Made by a program: the position numbers and the translations under genes
The notes under the pieces: model-generated
What the model was told of the DNA's origin: nothing
What the model saw: only the letters and a program-made list of their open reading frames with translations
Databases searched by the model: none
Origin: Prosopocoilus inquinatus
Taxonomy: Eukaryota; Arthropoda; Insecta; Coleoptera; Lucanidae
Assembly: GCA_036172665.1 (NCBI GenBank)
Contig: CM069871.1
Location: 6,138,001 to 6,202,000, forward strand
Direction of reading: 5' to 3'
Length of the DNA: 64,000 nt
Shown: one piece after another, positions 1 to 10,739 of the stretch
How positions within the stretch are numbered: the stretch's first letter is position 1
Layout: each line of letters opens with the position of its first letter

Positions 1-407
1 TGGGTTTTTTGCCGACGTTTTATCCTTGAATACAAGAATTCCGCTCCTGAGGTCCTGATAAGTCTGTGACTAAAGACCACGTTGGGCAAAACACCACAGA
101 TAAAAAAAAACCGTTGCTGTTTGACCATTGTGCGACTAAAGGTGACCACAGACGTAACTGCATGCTTCACAAGCATGCAAGATCAATCTTATTGCACAAA
201 CAAACATACTTAAGCGTGAATAGGATAATTTTGGGCAAGTATTTCATTCTTCTTCTTTGGTATAACTGTTTGATTTATCAATTTTATTTCTTATCTGCTG
301 AACTTTTGGGGTTTTAAATCTCTAGAAGATGACCTTCGAGCCTTTTTTCTTTTGCCTTCTGCGATTTCTAGAACTTTCTTTTCTTTTTACCGATCCTTGA
401 TTTTTTT
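1..407. other. Pyrimidine-rich lead-in with a divergent first repeat copy
   Basis: No gene is seen. From about 255 onward the sequence aligns loosely with the downstream 240-bp repeat: a 'tatctgctgaa' stretch, an 'agatgacc' block and the final 'ggttttaattgcc'. It is probably a decayed outer unit of that array. The open frame at 66-317 crosses a poly-A run and has no recognisable domain. Confidence 0.45.
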
Positions 408-1180
408 GGTTTTAATTGCCCTCTTCGTTAATCACAACAATTCTTGTGGCCTTGTAATTTTAATCAACTTTATTTTTCCTTGGTTTTAATTATCCCTGCT
501 CTTCCTTTTTCTTATCTACTGAAGCTTCTTTAACTCCATTTGAAATTTTGTTCTGGAAAAGATGATATGCGCTTCATTTTCTTTGATTTTTGTGCTCTGC
601 ACATTCCTTGAGTATCCTTTGTTTTTATCCAGCATTAATTTTCGCTGGTTTTAATTGCCCTCTTTCGTTAACCACAACAGTTCTTGTGGTCTTGTAATTT
701 CAATATACTTTAGTGTTCCTTGGTTTTAATTATCCCTGCTCTTCCTTTTTCTTATCTACTGAAGCTTCTTTAACTCCATTTGAAATTTTGTTCTGGAAAA
801 GATGATATGCGCTTCATTTTCTTTGATTTTTGTGCTCTGCACATTCCTTGAGTATCCTTTGTTTTTATCCAGCATTAATTTTCGCTTGTTTTAATTGCCC
901 TCTTTCGTTAACCACAACAGTTCTTGTGGTCTTGTAATTTTGATCATATTTAATTTTCCTTGGTTTTAATTATCTCTGCTCTTCCTTTTTCTTGTCTACC
1001 GAAGCTTTTTTAACTTCACTTGGATTTTTGATCTGTACAAGATGATCCGAGCTTTATTTTCTTTGGTTTCTTGTCCTCTGCACATTCCTTGAGTATCCTT
1101 TGATTTTATCCAGCATTAATTTTCGTTGGTTTTAATTGCCCTCGTTTGTTAACCAGAACAGTCTTTGTAACCTGGTAATT
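408..1180. repeat. Tandem array I, ~240-bp unit, three full copies plus a partial
   Basis: The marker 'ggttttaattgcc' recurs at 408, 647, 887 and 1128, giving periods of 239, 240 and 241 bp. Copies 1 and 2 are nearly identical over about 150 bp, from the 'cttccttt' block through 'gatgatatgcgcttc' to 'ccagcattaa'. Copy 3 is more diverged and copy 4 is truncated. The + strand is strongly pyrimidine-rich. The pattern of near-identical inner and decayed outer units is typical of satellite-like expansion. Confidence 0.9.
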
Positions 1181-1435
1181 AAACCTTCTCTACTTTTTTA
1201 TTTTTACTTTTTCAAATGTCTTGTATTGATGTTTCTCTTCTGTTTTTCTTCTTTCCCTGATTTCTCACAAATTTTTTTATTGTCTTTACTTCATCTGAAT
1301 TGTCAAGAAACACTTCTAAATTTATTTGTTTTCGTATCGTTCTTATCTTCCATCCCATCCACATCCTTTTTTCTCTCGCAAATCCTCATTTTCATTTTCC
1401 ACTTAAAGTGAACGTCATTTCTTGTTTTTTTCTTA

Positions 1436-1580
1436 GACCCGATTTCATAATCGGCCTTTAGGAGACTTTGAATTAAAAGTCACATTCTGATGTATAAATA
1501 ACTACGTTCTCGCATCTTTTCGGACATGTGACTGTGACTTTTATTTTAAAGTCTCCTTTAGTTCGATTATGAAATCGGTC
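1436..1580. mobile_element. Short palindromic (foldback/MITE-like) element
   Basis: Arms of about 48 bp at 1436-1484 and 1533-1580 are inverted copies with a few mismatches; each has 'gatttcataatcg' (or its complement), an 'aggagactttga' block and a 'tgtgactttt' block. The spacer is about 48 bp. The ends read 'gacc...ggtc', with 'tta' and 'tag' outside them, so no clean target-site duplication could be fixed. Length and structure suit a MITE; the superfamily is not assigned. Confidence 0.7.
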
Positions 1581-2298
1581 CCTAGCGTTACAATTCCTGT
1601 CACTTTGTAATTGTTGCCGGCCTCTTCCTTTGAGCTTTCAGTTCTCTATTTAAACACCAAATTCACATTTTCGACTGTTGTAACATCACTTGAGGAATCT
1701 TCCAGTTAAGCAAGCATGCATGAATCGACAAATTTTTGTGTATGTTTGCAAACAAACCGGTATGAGTAATCCAAAGAAGTTAATCGGTAAGACGATTCGC
1801 TTGAAGAGGTCGATTCGTGTTGCATCAAACGATGAACGTGGCCAGCGTCGCCCCTGGACTCAAAATCTACACCGTCGCCTCGAGGAGGACCACACCATCG
1901 CCTCGGATCTTACCACCGCCTCGTCGCCAGAGATCAAGTCATCCCAGCAACTCCCAAAAACCTAGAGGCGTCCAGCCCAAAGGATCGAAAACCTCTATCT
2001 ACGGTTCTAGTTGTAGCCGTAACAATAAAGTAGATAAAGAACCGTAACTTTTGTTTTGAAGGAAACTAAAGGGCAATTTTCTTATACAGGTTGTGTCACA
2101 TATTATTGGTTATAGCAATACGCATAAAAGAGCTTACGCTTGTCTTCTTACAATACACGCGTGTGGGCTGCGAATTGAGTCCGCCCTGTTCCGATAACGC
2201 TTCTGCACTTTGCGTTTCAAGCACAGTTGGGTTTCAAACGCTTCAGCTTCATAAATAAACTTATGGAAACCTGACTAAGGCTCAGTTTGTTTATGAAT
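1581..2298 (+). other. No supported gene; weak open frame downstream of a TATA-like box
   Basis: A TATA-like 'tatttaaa' lies at 1647-1654. A frame open to 1965 has its first ATG at 1720 and would encode about 81 basic, Ser/Thr-rich residues. A second frame overlaps it, opening at the ATG at 1817. No domain or homology is recognised, and no splice or poly-A structure supports a transcript. The segment 2060-2298 shows nothing definite. This could be a retroelement leader or a chance frame. Confidence 0.2.
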
Positions 2299-2403
2299 GC
2301 ATTAATTGCCACATATCCTTAAAATGCTATGCGAGTTTGTTTACTTTGAACCTTTCAGTTGAACGTCAGTCAGTTTAAAGCTCCTCGGCACAACTGGCCC
2401 TTA

Positions 2404-2540
2404 TGGTCAGCTGCACCAAACACTTAAGCCGAACTTAAATTTAAGTATTGCTTATAATTTATGAAATTTCCGGTAACATAACATTAATATAAGAGGCGCT
2501 TAAATTTAAGCTGATTTTAAGTGTTTGGTACAACTGTCCA
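2404..2540. mobile_element. PIF/Harbinger-type MITE, copy 1 (137 bp)
   Basis: Terminal inverted repeats begin TGGTCAGCTGCACCAAACAC and end in its approximate complement, finishing TACAACTGTCCA. A 3-bp TTA duplication flanks it at 2401-2403 and 2541-2543. Both arms contain the palindromic 'cttaaatttaag'. A 3-bp TWA target site together with short inverted repeats is the hallmark of PIF/Harbinger. The element has no coding capacity. Confidence 0.8.
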
Positions 2541-2787
2541 TTAGCGTGCTTTGCGCTTTTTGTGCTTCCGGACTCCTTTGCGTGTGCAACGGGGGTAATG
2601 CGAAAGCAGGTAATGTGATGTGCTGCTGCAGAATTTAATTAGCCCCATAACATTAATATAATTCCCAATCTAAGTGGTTAATGCATTAATTGCCGCATGT
2701 CTTTAAGATCCTACGCGAGTTTGTTTACTTTGAACCTTACAGTTGAACGTCAGTCAGTTTAAAGCTCCTCGGCACAACTGGCCCTTA

Positions 2788-2936
2788 TGGTCAGTTGCAC
2801 CAAACACTTAAGCCGAACTTAAATTTAAGTATTGCTCATAATTTATGACATTTCCGGTAACATAACATTAATATAACTCACATTTTAACCGACGCTTAAA
2901 TTTAAGCTGATTTTAAGTGTTTGGTGCAACTGCCCA
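2788..2936. mobile_element. PIF/Harbinger-type MITE, copy 2 (149 bp)
   Basis: This is the same element as the one at 2404-2540, carried in the second duplication unit. It begins TGGTCAGTTGCACC, ends GGTGCAACTGCCCA and is flanked by TTA at 2785-2787 and 2937-2939. It is 12 bp longer inside ('actcacattttaaccg'). Its inverted repeats match each other slightly better than in copy 1, so it is the better guide to the original ends. Confidence 0.8.
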
Positions 2937-3035
2937 TTAGTGTGCTTTGCGCTTTTTGTGCTTCTGGACTCCTTTGCGTGTGCAACGGGGGTAATGAGAA
3001 AGCAGTTAATGTGATGTGCTGCTGAACAGTTCAAT

Positions 3036-3218
3036 TAGCCCCACGTCGGGCGTCAATTTATCATGTTTCGTTCTATAGCTAGTTCGGCCCCACGTCGGAC
3101 GCCAAATTATTATTACGTTATTCACAACTAACTCAAGCTCACGTTGTGTGTCAAATTATTTAGTACTTTATTTAACTATATTTAACAAAGATCGACGTTT
3201 TTGTTTGGGCGCCAAATT
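3036..3218 (-). repeat. Four degenerate primer-binding-site-like motifs
   Basis: Read on the minus strand, four motifs about 48-60 bp apart begin AATTTGGCGYCC or similar: at about 3036-3058 (TGACGCCCGACGTGGGGC), 3087-3109 (TGGCGTCCGACGTGGGGC), 3136-3157 (decayed) and 3193-3218 (TGGCGCCCAAAC). TGGCGCCCRACGTGGGGC is the form of a tRNA-Lys primer-binding site known from many LTR retroelements. No LTR, gag or pol is visible nearby. The match is read directly from sequence; the retroelement origin is inference. Confidence 0.5.
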
Positions 3219-3392
3219 CTCTTACTATTTTATTAACAGTGATGTGGTTAGAGCTCGGACCGTAGGTTAATTTGATCTTCGATTTATTTATTTATTTTAT
3301 TTCAATTTTTAAATTAGATTAGAACATTCAACGTCGTTTGCAGTCTCGCCTATGCCATTATTGCTTGTCGTCGAGGGGGGAAATGGTGACAA

Positions 3393-3409
3393 GGGGGGGG
3401 GGGGGGGGG
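3393..3409 (+). repeat. Poly-G run of 17
   Basis: An uninterrupted run of 17 G follows a shorter G6 tract. Long G runs are unusual in DNA this AT-rich; the exact length is prone to sequencing error. Confidence 0.9.
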
Positions 3410-4818
3410 ATCTGCGGAGTTTACACAAGAACCTTGCTTTGTTTTTATTGGGGCATGCATCCTACAGAGTGTGTACAGATGTAGGAGCTCTCTTTGTTTA
3501 ATTGGGTGTATTGTTATTATTTTTGGATAATCATTTGGATAATAATTTTGATTAATTTTAATTTTTTTTTCTGAATTCGGATATCACAGCAATACCATTT
3601 CTCATTTTATCTATTTCTGTTTCTTTTGCAAAATTTCTTATTGATGTTTAACATCAAGCTCAAGACCAAGAGAAGCAGGGAATCTGTCAAAATACATTCA
3701 GGATACGATACAGGGTTTTAAGGTAATACGACGGCACATCCGGTACGTAGGAAATATTGTAATACGCGGTAGATGTTATGTCGTGCTCAAGGCGTAAAAA
3801 CACCATTCTCTCTCGCACTTTGATGTTTTGCCTCCCTGCCTTCAGCTATCTCTCTCGCACATCGATCTTACATTCTCCTGCACATGCCAATGCATAGCCG
3901 ATTGCTCTGTCGGACCACCTGTATTGTTATACACCGTGATTCAGGACGAGTAAAGATCACAAGATGAAAAAAGTGCCTAATGAACTTCAACTAAATCGTC
4001 ACAAGAACTATAACAAATTAAATTTCTAATTTAATCCGTGATACAATACGATATAAACGTCTAAGGAAAGTTCCGTTTCTCGCATCCATTTAAGTCTCTC
4101 GTAGGTTCATTTTTGTGGAAGGTACACAAGCGATAAGGGCCGCTAGAAAAATCCCCCTGTTTTATTATGTCGGCGAACATGTAGCGCACGTGTATCGCGC
4201 AAGTATTAAATAATGTTATTATAGTTGAAAAGAACGCAACTTACACGCTACATGCGAAACAAGTTCTGCGTAGGGCGAAATCACAAAGTTATATCTACAT
4301 TATGCAGTAATTAAATTAATACGGACTTCCTCTTCGCGGTGTGTAATCGCGCGTGGAAGTATTTAATCAATCTTTTACTTCGCATGTTGTTTTTATTAAT
4401 TAATTACTTGCGCGGCGCATCTTTTTGCTAATTGCTACCTGCATGTTTACATAATGTGAGATAGCGAGGATTTTTTTTATTTCTTGCACCTTGACTTTTT
4501 TTTTATAGACTAAATTCTGTTTTATTAATAGTTACGTCGTTGATTTGAGGTTAACACACGTGTGTGGTCTCCTATGAATCTATCTATAATTATGTGTGCA
4601 AGATTCTAAAAATACAACGCACCTGGATGTTTTTGATCCTTTTATGCCGGTTGAATTGTTTCAAGCAAGTTCTTCCGGTCCGATAAACCGTTTCTGCATT
4701 GAAAAACAGAGGTAATTAGGTTGGAATGTTTGCGCAAGCCGTGTTCGTAATTGATATCTTTGTTTTAACAGAGGAATCAGCTCTTACTTTCTTCGAAAAA
4801 ACTATTTAAACTAACTAA
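3410..4818. other. No gene identified
   Basis: The sequence is AT-rich with short mixed-composition patches. A perfect small hairpin lies near 3642-3658 ('ttgatgt...acatcaa'). A segment at about 3800-3900 has repeated 'tctctcgca' motifs. No frame of useful length and no repeat unit was recognised. Confidence 0.5.
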
Positions 4819-4960
4819 ATTTTAACTAGAATTTATTATACTTTGACTTTCAACCTTTCAAAATTAAATATCAAATCCTTTTCTCTTCAGTTAACCGTTA
4901 ACTAGAATTGTTTTTAAAAAACCGGAGTCTGAAGACTGTTAAATTTCTTCCGAATTAAAA
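4819..4960 (+). repeat. Dispersed repeat A, copy 1
   Basis: This aligns with 9591-9745: both carry 'attttaactagaattta', 'actttgactttc' or a close variant, an 'aaatccttt' block, 'tagaattg' and a final 'ttc(t)tcgaattaaa'. The copies are diverged by indels. It is an old interspersed repeat of unknown class with no coding content. Confidence 0.7.
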
Positions 4961-5701
4961 AAAATGAGGCGCCGAATTAAAGAAAAAAACCTAAATTTTT
5001 TTTCGCTTTTTTGTGCCTACTTTTCCCACCGAGGGCGTATTGAGAACACTGTTGTAATTCTATTTTCTTGTGGCCCGACGCTAAGTGAACGACGTACATA
5101 TGTACCTTCCCGAAGGTCATCGGTGTGCGATAGTTGATACGAGCGCCTTGATTGAAGTTCGACGTTTCCACGAGTGGTGGCGCTGCCTCGCTGACGTTTG
5201 TTTGCGATTAACAGACGCAGCTGGGACCCCAAAATCCTAACGTAACCACTTGTTTTTTGTAATTAGCCTATGTTATAGAATAATTTGACGTAAATATTCC
5301 GGCACATGTGTGAGTATTAGGTTAACGTTCTCTAACGCAAATTAAACCTAGATTAATTTAAGTAAAGTGGATCACCGTTTCGCAATTTGTGAAGGTCATT
5401 ACTGAACCTGATTGTACTCCGCATTTTGTTTCAGTTGGATTGGATGTAGGATACATTATTTTAGGCCCTTCAGGCTAGTGTACATTTTGCTTTTGTAACT
5501 TAGCCGTGTCTGTGCTTAAATACATGCATTTTAAGTACATTTCGGTGATTTATTGCGTCGGTAAACTATTTTGATGCTCGAATGCAAGCTGCGAACTCTT
5601 GGGAGTCGGTTTTATAGTGCGCAGTGATCAGCTAGGGTTCTCCTTGGCGCCCTTATTAATATTTGTAAACCCACCCTTCAAAGTACTAGCTCGGGACAGC
5701 T
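4961..5701. other. No gene identified; short GC-richer patch
   Basis: A moderately GC-rich patch at about 5030-5230 contains 'gagtggtggcgctgcc'. Two overlapping minus-strand frames here have no domain and read as shadows of one another. The rest is AT-rich and unremarkable. Confidence 0.4.
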
Positions 5702-5721
5702 GTAAGTAAGTAAGTAAGTAA
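5702..5721 (+). repeat. (GTAA)5 microsatellite
   Basis: Five perfect GTAA units are present. Confidence 0.95.
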
Positions 5722-5816
5722 TCAGCAGATAACGTAATCGTATTTAGGCAGTAGCACGGTTTCAAATTTGTTTTATTTTTTCTTATCCAAATAACTTTTT
5801 GCACGTCGTTGTTCTT

Positions 5817-7060
5817 TTTGTATTACTTTTGTGTTCAATCATTTGTTTTCTTTCACCTTATTGTTGTCAATTTGATATTTTATTTCTTCTATCGGATTAT
5901 TTTTTTTATTTCGTTTTTTACAGTACTCTTCTATTTTTTGCCATATATTTTTTCAACAATTTTTCTCTTGTGAGTCGGTCCCCCATTTTTCTCCTGTTTT
6001 GTTTTTCGATTTCTTATTCACGTTTTAACATGTTTTCAAATTTTATTTTCCTTATGATACTTTTGTGTTCAATCATTTGTTTCCTTGGTTTCTCGTTCAT
6101 CTTAATGTTCACATTTCATTGTTGCCGATTTCATCTTTTATTTCTTTCTATCGAAATATTTTCTTTTGTTTCGGTCTTTACAGTGCTGCTTCATTTTTTT
6201 AAAAACTTTTCTCTTGAGAGTCGGTCCCCCGTATTTATTTTGTGTTTTGTTGTTCGATTTGTTATTCAAGTTTAACATTTTTTTTTAATTTTATTTCCTT
6301 GTATTGTTTTTGTGTCCAATCATTTGTTTCCTTTGTTTTTCGTTCATTTTATTGCTGATATTTCATTGTAGTCGATTTCATCTTTTATTTCTTTCTATCG
6401 AATTATTATTTTTTGTTTCGGTCTTTACAGTGCTCCTTTATTTTAAAAAAAAATGTTTCTCTTAAGAGTCGGTCCCCCGTTTTTCTTTTGTTTTGTTGTT
6501 CGATTTATTATTCAAGTTTAACATTTTTTTTTTAATTTTATTTTCCTTGTATTACTTTTGTGTCCAATCATTTGTTTCTTTTGTTTTTCGTTCATCTTAT
6601 TGTTGATATTTCACTGTTGTCGATTTCATCTTTTATTTCTCTTTTTTTGTTTCGGTCTTTACAGTGCTCTTTTTAAAAAAAAAACTTTTCTCTTAAGAGT
6701 CGGTTCTCCGTATTTCTTTTGTTTTGTTGTTCGATTTATTATTCAAGTTTAACGTTTTTTTTTTTTAATTTTATTTTCCTTGTATTACTTTTGTGTCCAA
6801 TCATTTGTTTCTTTTGTTTTTCGTTCATCTTATTGTTGACTTTTCACTGTTGTCGGTTTCATCTTTTATTTCTTTCACTCGAATTATTTATAATTAATTA
6901 ATAATTAAATTAATTTATTTTTTGTTTCGTTCTTTACTGTGCTCTTTTTTTATCAAAAACGTTTCTCTTGATAGCCAATGCGCCATTTTCTTTCTATTTT
7001 GTTGTTTCTTTTATTTTGTTGTTCAATTCACATTTAACATTTTTTTAATTTTATTTTCCT
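5817..7060. repeat. Tandem array II, ~234-248-bp pyrimidine-rich unit, five copies
   Basis: The marker 'gtgtycaatcatttg' recurs at 5831, 6065, 6312, 6560 and 6793 (periods 234, 247, 248, 233). Each unit also has a 'gtttcggtctttacagtgc' block, an A-run, 'ctcttragagtcggt' and 'gttgttcgatttattattc'. The fifth unit is interrupted near 6885-6920 by an AT tract. The hydrophobic frame at 5799-6275 (Phe/Leu/Ile/Cys-rich) simply reflects T-rich repeats and shifts frame between units; it is not a gene. Confidence 0.93.
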
Positions 7061-7314
7061 TTTTTATAGAGTTTCAGTTTTTTTTTGTTAAACTGCTTCT
7101 GTTTCTTTTTGTTTTAGTTTCTTGTGCTTCATTTTGTTACATCTTTTCGCAAATAGCTTTCAAAAACTTTCTTCTTCTGTCCAAACATTTAATTGTTTTC
7201 TTTTTTTAATTATTATTTCATTTTCTTATATACTTCTTTGCAAAGTAAAGTTTTTTTCTTCTGCCGTTCTTGACATTTTAAAATGTAAAAAATTGGTCTC
7301 AGCAAGTCAGTTTA

Positions 7315-7398
7315 GATTGCAGTGGATTCCTCGAGCATCCCCCGGACAGCTGTTTTGGGCCAATTTGGGGCCTCCTCAGCAAGGAAGCAGGTTTTTTC
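7315..7398 (-). ncRNA. Decayed hammerhead-ribozyme-like element
   Basis: On the minus strand it keeps CUGAGGA (7379-7373), a GGCC/GGCC stem II, loop AGCU and a GUC cleavage triplet (7347-7345). The second box reads AAAAC rather than GAAAC, so the invariant G12 is changed and activity is not expected. Stem I bases differ from the other copies but still pair (CGGGGGA with the strand 5' of the first box, including G-U pairs). The flank 'gattgcag' and the 'ctcgagca' block match the copies at 12.3 and 51 kb. Confidence 0.5.
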
Positions 7399-7492
7399 CT
7401 CACACTTCGCCGAAAAATAATCGACCGTCTTTTGTTTTTCATTCGCTTTAATCTTCTGATTTCCATGTTGTTTTCATCGATCCTCTTATATA

Positions 7493-7854
7493 CAGAGTGG
7501 TGATGAAGTCCCGCAAACATTTTAAGTTTTTTTTTTGTTAAATTCTGAAACAGGAAATGTAAAAATATTTTCTTGATCGTCCTCTGCCTTCCTGCTGTGA
7601 CGTCATCACGAAACCTAACTTTTAAGTGACATGAAGAACCATCAAAATCTCGATAGGAAAGTCAGGGTTGTCATTAAAAAAGAAATATCAAGATAACGTC
7701 ACGGCGGAAAGACAAATGACGATCAAGAAAAGATTCTTATACTAAACATGTGTTTTTTTCAAATTAAAAGTTGACCTGTTACAGGACTTTACAAGAAAAT
7801 TCCAGATAAATAAATAGATAATTAGTTTGTTGCTGGACTTTATCACCACTCAAC
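7493..7854. mobile_element. Inverted-repeat DNA element, ~362 bp, mariner-like ends
   Basis: The left end CAGAGTGGTGATGAAGTCC and the right end GGACTTTATCACCACTCAAC are inverted over about 22 bp with about three mismatches. 'tata' lies outside the left end and 'atattata' outside the right, consistent with a TA target site. The interior has no coding capacity. Ends resembling 'tacag.gtg' fit Tc1/mariner-type MITEs; the class is inference. Confidence 0.65.
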
Positions 7855-7870
7855 ATATTATACTATGCGA

Positions 7871-8235
7871 TCAACGGAATTTATAATTAGAGCAGGTTGT
7901 GGTATTTATCGTAAATTGGCAACACAGGCCTGCAGTTTGAAATTAAAGATTTTAAGTGTCAGAATTGTGACGTTTAGTTTTTGAAAATGTTTGATATTCG
8001 ACATAAAATTTTTCTCATTGAAAGTTATTTCAGAAATGCACAGAAACAACACTTATTTTATTTCTGCGTTTTAGCAAAATAATGTTTCCTATGTCATTAA
8101 AGATTGAATGAACAAAGCACGAATATAACCTCAAAATATAACAACTGTCAATTTATTATTCATTTGTCAATGTGTCCAACCACACAACGTAAAATAGCAC
8201 CTCTCACAGCCTTCTCTAATTATAAATTCCGTTGA
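7871..8235. mobile_element. Inverted-repeat element, ~365 bp, adjacent to the previous one
   Basis: A perfect 22-bp inverted repeat (tcaacggaatttataattag plus 2 bp) sits at 7871-7892 and 8214-8235; pairing continues inward to about 31 bp with two mismatches ('gag.agg.tgtg'). There is no coding content. Only 16 bp separate it from the preceding element. Pyrimidine-rich sequence lies on both sides, so both elements probably inserted into an old array. Confidence 0.7.
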
Positions 8236-9590
8236 CCTCCCGGTATGTTTTTTTGTTTTTTTTTTAAGTATTTTGATTGACTGTTTTTTGTTTTTGATTC
8301 ACTTTATTTTCGTCCTTTCAAATCGGTTCTATTTTGTTTTTGTTTGTGGAATTATTTTTTCGCGTTTTTTTTCACTTTAATCACGTTTTTTTTTCTGTTC
8401 AACGCATTTAATTGTTTTTTTTTTTTTTAATATCGACACTACATAGTTTTCTTCTTCAGTTTAAAGTTTTGTTTTTCATTCGTTTTATTGCTCGCGTCGT
8501 TTTCGTCAACTCTCCCTTTCTCTTTTATATTTTTGATTGTCCTTTGATTTATTGTTTTATTAATTGAAAACAGCGACTTAGAAGATCTAACTCAAGAAGT
8601 AACCAAATCAATTGAGGTGAGATAGTTCTTGTGGTAGCACGTCTAATGATAGTGGTGAAGTTTTTCCGTCTCCTCTACTTTGCCATACTATAATGATAAT
8701 TGGCTCATAAACGTCTAAAAAAGTAAATTGAAGTAACAGCACTCATCAAATTAATGTATCATAAAATAGTCCATTTAGCAAAGAAAATAATTGAAAGCTG
8801 TTACAGCAAAGTTGCTATCGATAAACGTCTTAATCTTGTGGTACATCTTTTTTTTCTTGAGCTCGATGCATAATAATAGACCATTCCAATCACGTGTTAA
8901 TAAAAAAGGAATAAAATAGATAAAAATTTCACATTAAAGCGGATAAAGGAAATATTTCTTTCTGCGCCAACAAAAGTCCTCGTGCTTCTTTGACGAAATC
9001 TGTATTGTACGTTTCTCTTTATTATTATAAATAAATAACGTCGCCCGTGCACCGTTATCTGTGGGTTTCTGCGATTATATCTGGTGAAACAGAAATGCTT
9101 TCAAGTGTGAATTTAAATTATTACATTCTTGTTTTTCATGTCATTTCTTTACCTCTCAAAGGAGAAGTGTTAATAGTTTAAATAAGTTAATTAAAATCCG
9201 TAAATTAGGACTCGAAAGTAAATTGTTAAAGGCAACAAAACAGTTACGTGTATGTGTACAGCACGAATAAAAAATTGATTGTAGAAAACCGCAAATCCTG
9301 TCGGTGTCAATTTCCAGTTGTAATTGAGTTCGAAGTAGCTGAAGTTGATGTTTATTAAAATTGATGATGTCAGAGCAAGTTCAGAAAGTAATAAACTCAT
9401 TGAAATTAGAAAGCAATAAAAGATGAGACTCACATAACTTTTATAAAAAAAAAAAATCAATTTTGTTTATTTCAAGTTTAATAACGATTTTAAAATAACC
9501 CAAGCACTATCTTGTCCGATGAAAATTATTATAAATGTATAACTATTTTGCTGATCTTAAAATATTTTTATAGATTTTTTGAAAAGCTTT
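8236..9590. other. Pyrimidine-rich remnant, then AT-rich DNA without a gene
   Basis: Up to about 8560 the DNA is T-rich with blocks ('caacgcatttaattg', 'tttaaagtttt') that echo 7170-7260, so the two elements at 7.5-8.2 kb interrupt one older repeat tract. From 8560 to 9590 nothing is recognised beyond poly-T tracts. Confidence 0.4.
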
Positions 9591-9745
9591 ATTTTAACTA
9601 GAATTTATCATATTTTGACTTTCTACCCTTCAAATTCATATATTAAATCCTTTTTTTCCAGTTATTAAATAGAATTGGTTTTACAACAATTGGAAACTTA
9701 AGAACGTCGATGGCGCCATCTATTGCATTTTCTTCGAATTAAAGG
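9591..9745 (+). repeat. Dispersed repeat A, copy 2
   Basis: This is the partner of 4819-4960. It contains 'gatggcgccatc', a palindromic GC block absent from the first copy, just before the shared 'ttcgaattaaag' end. Confidence 0.7.
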
Positions 9746-10739
9746 GCAAGTGCCGCGTCAAATTCGAGTGCATTTTTAGATATTTTTTTTTGTTTTGTTT
9801 AAAATTGGCGAAGGTTAGATAATTCAAAATATCTCGTGGATGTAGCGAATCATAATCAAATAAATTGCGAATCAGTTTTTACAGAGAAATACAAAATAAA
9901 GCCAGTTGCCTTTACTACAGAAAATTGAATGACGGTGACGTCAAATTAATTTTCTTTTTTTTTTGGACAAATTAAAATATTTTTATTTGGAACGGATGTT
10001 ACGGTGTGAAAACCGCCTTCAGGAAGCAATGTATATATTTCGTTCGACTCGCATTTATTTTCGATTGCATTAAGAAATTCTTTTTTTTTTTGTAGTTAAA
10101 ACGCTTCACTCGCCGCACACCGTTCATCGTCATTTTACTGCGATAAGTTGTTTATGATGGCATTCGTCGCTGGCATGATTAATTAGGCGAACTGCAAATA
10201 ATTTCACGCTTTGCGTTTTATTATAGGCGCTTGTTCCATTTAGAAATATTCCGGCCATGAATTAGTGTGAAATAAATTCACTCCTTTGTGATTTTAAATC
10301 AATAAGAATATCGTTCGGAGGTTCTATTCTTTTTATATAGGATTGCGTTATCTTTTGAAGCGATTGTATTATCTTTTGAAACGATTGCAAGTCCATCTTC
10401 TTTTGTTTTTTTCATTTTTAATTTTTATTTTCTTTCGAAGTTCCTTTTTTCTATTTTTTTAATAATTAGTAATTCTGATTGATGAATAAGTATGCTATTT
10501 GTGGCGAAATTTTTATTCCACGCGTTCTTATTGCGTTTTAAAATGAGAACAAAAATTACTTCAATAAAAATTTCAATCGAATCAAATCAGTTTGAAAGTG
10601 ATGTTAAATATAGTTGCTTTAGCACTAAAATTATATAAAAAAAAATTGGAATAAAATAAAATAAAGTACTTGGTGCTCGTCCTGTGCCAATTGCTCAATA
10701 GCCCCTTGGCAGAAAGCTTTTGTTTTTTTTTTATCAAAA
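9746..10739. other. No gene identified
   Basis: The sequence is AT-rich. A mixed-composition stretch at about 10095-10230, with homeodomain-type 'ttaatta' cores, looks like ordinary non-coding DNA and could be regulatory, but nothing in the window shows that. Confidence 0.35.

Larger units (their letters stand above)
2299..3045. repeat. Tandem duplication, 384-bp period, two copies
   Basis: The block starting 'gcattaattgcc' at 2299 recurs at 2683. Both copies run through 'gcgagtttgtttac', 'gaacgtcagtcagttt', an inserted MITE, 'tgctttgcgctttttgtgc' and 'gtgtgcaacgggggtaatg', ending near 2650 and 3045. Each copy has the MITE at the same internal position with the same flanks, so the MITE inserted before the duplication. 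Confidence 0.92.

Noticed and set aside
5017..5232. Arg-rich minus-strand frame
   Set aside because: First codon not ATG, overlaps another frame on the same strand, no domain recognised.
5799..6275. 158-residue hydrophobic open frame that looks like a multi-pass membrane protein
   Set aside because: It is produced by T-rich tandem repeats; the frame is not kept from unit to unit and composition explains the Phe/Leu/Ile content.
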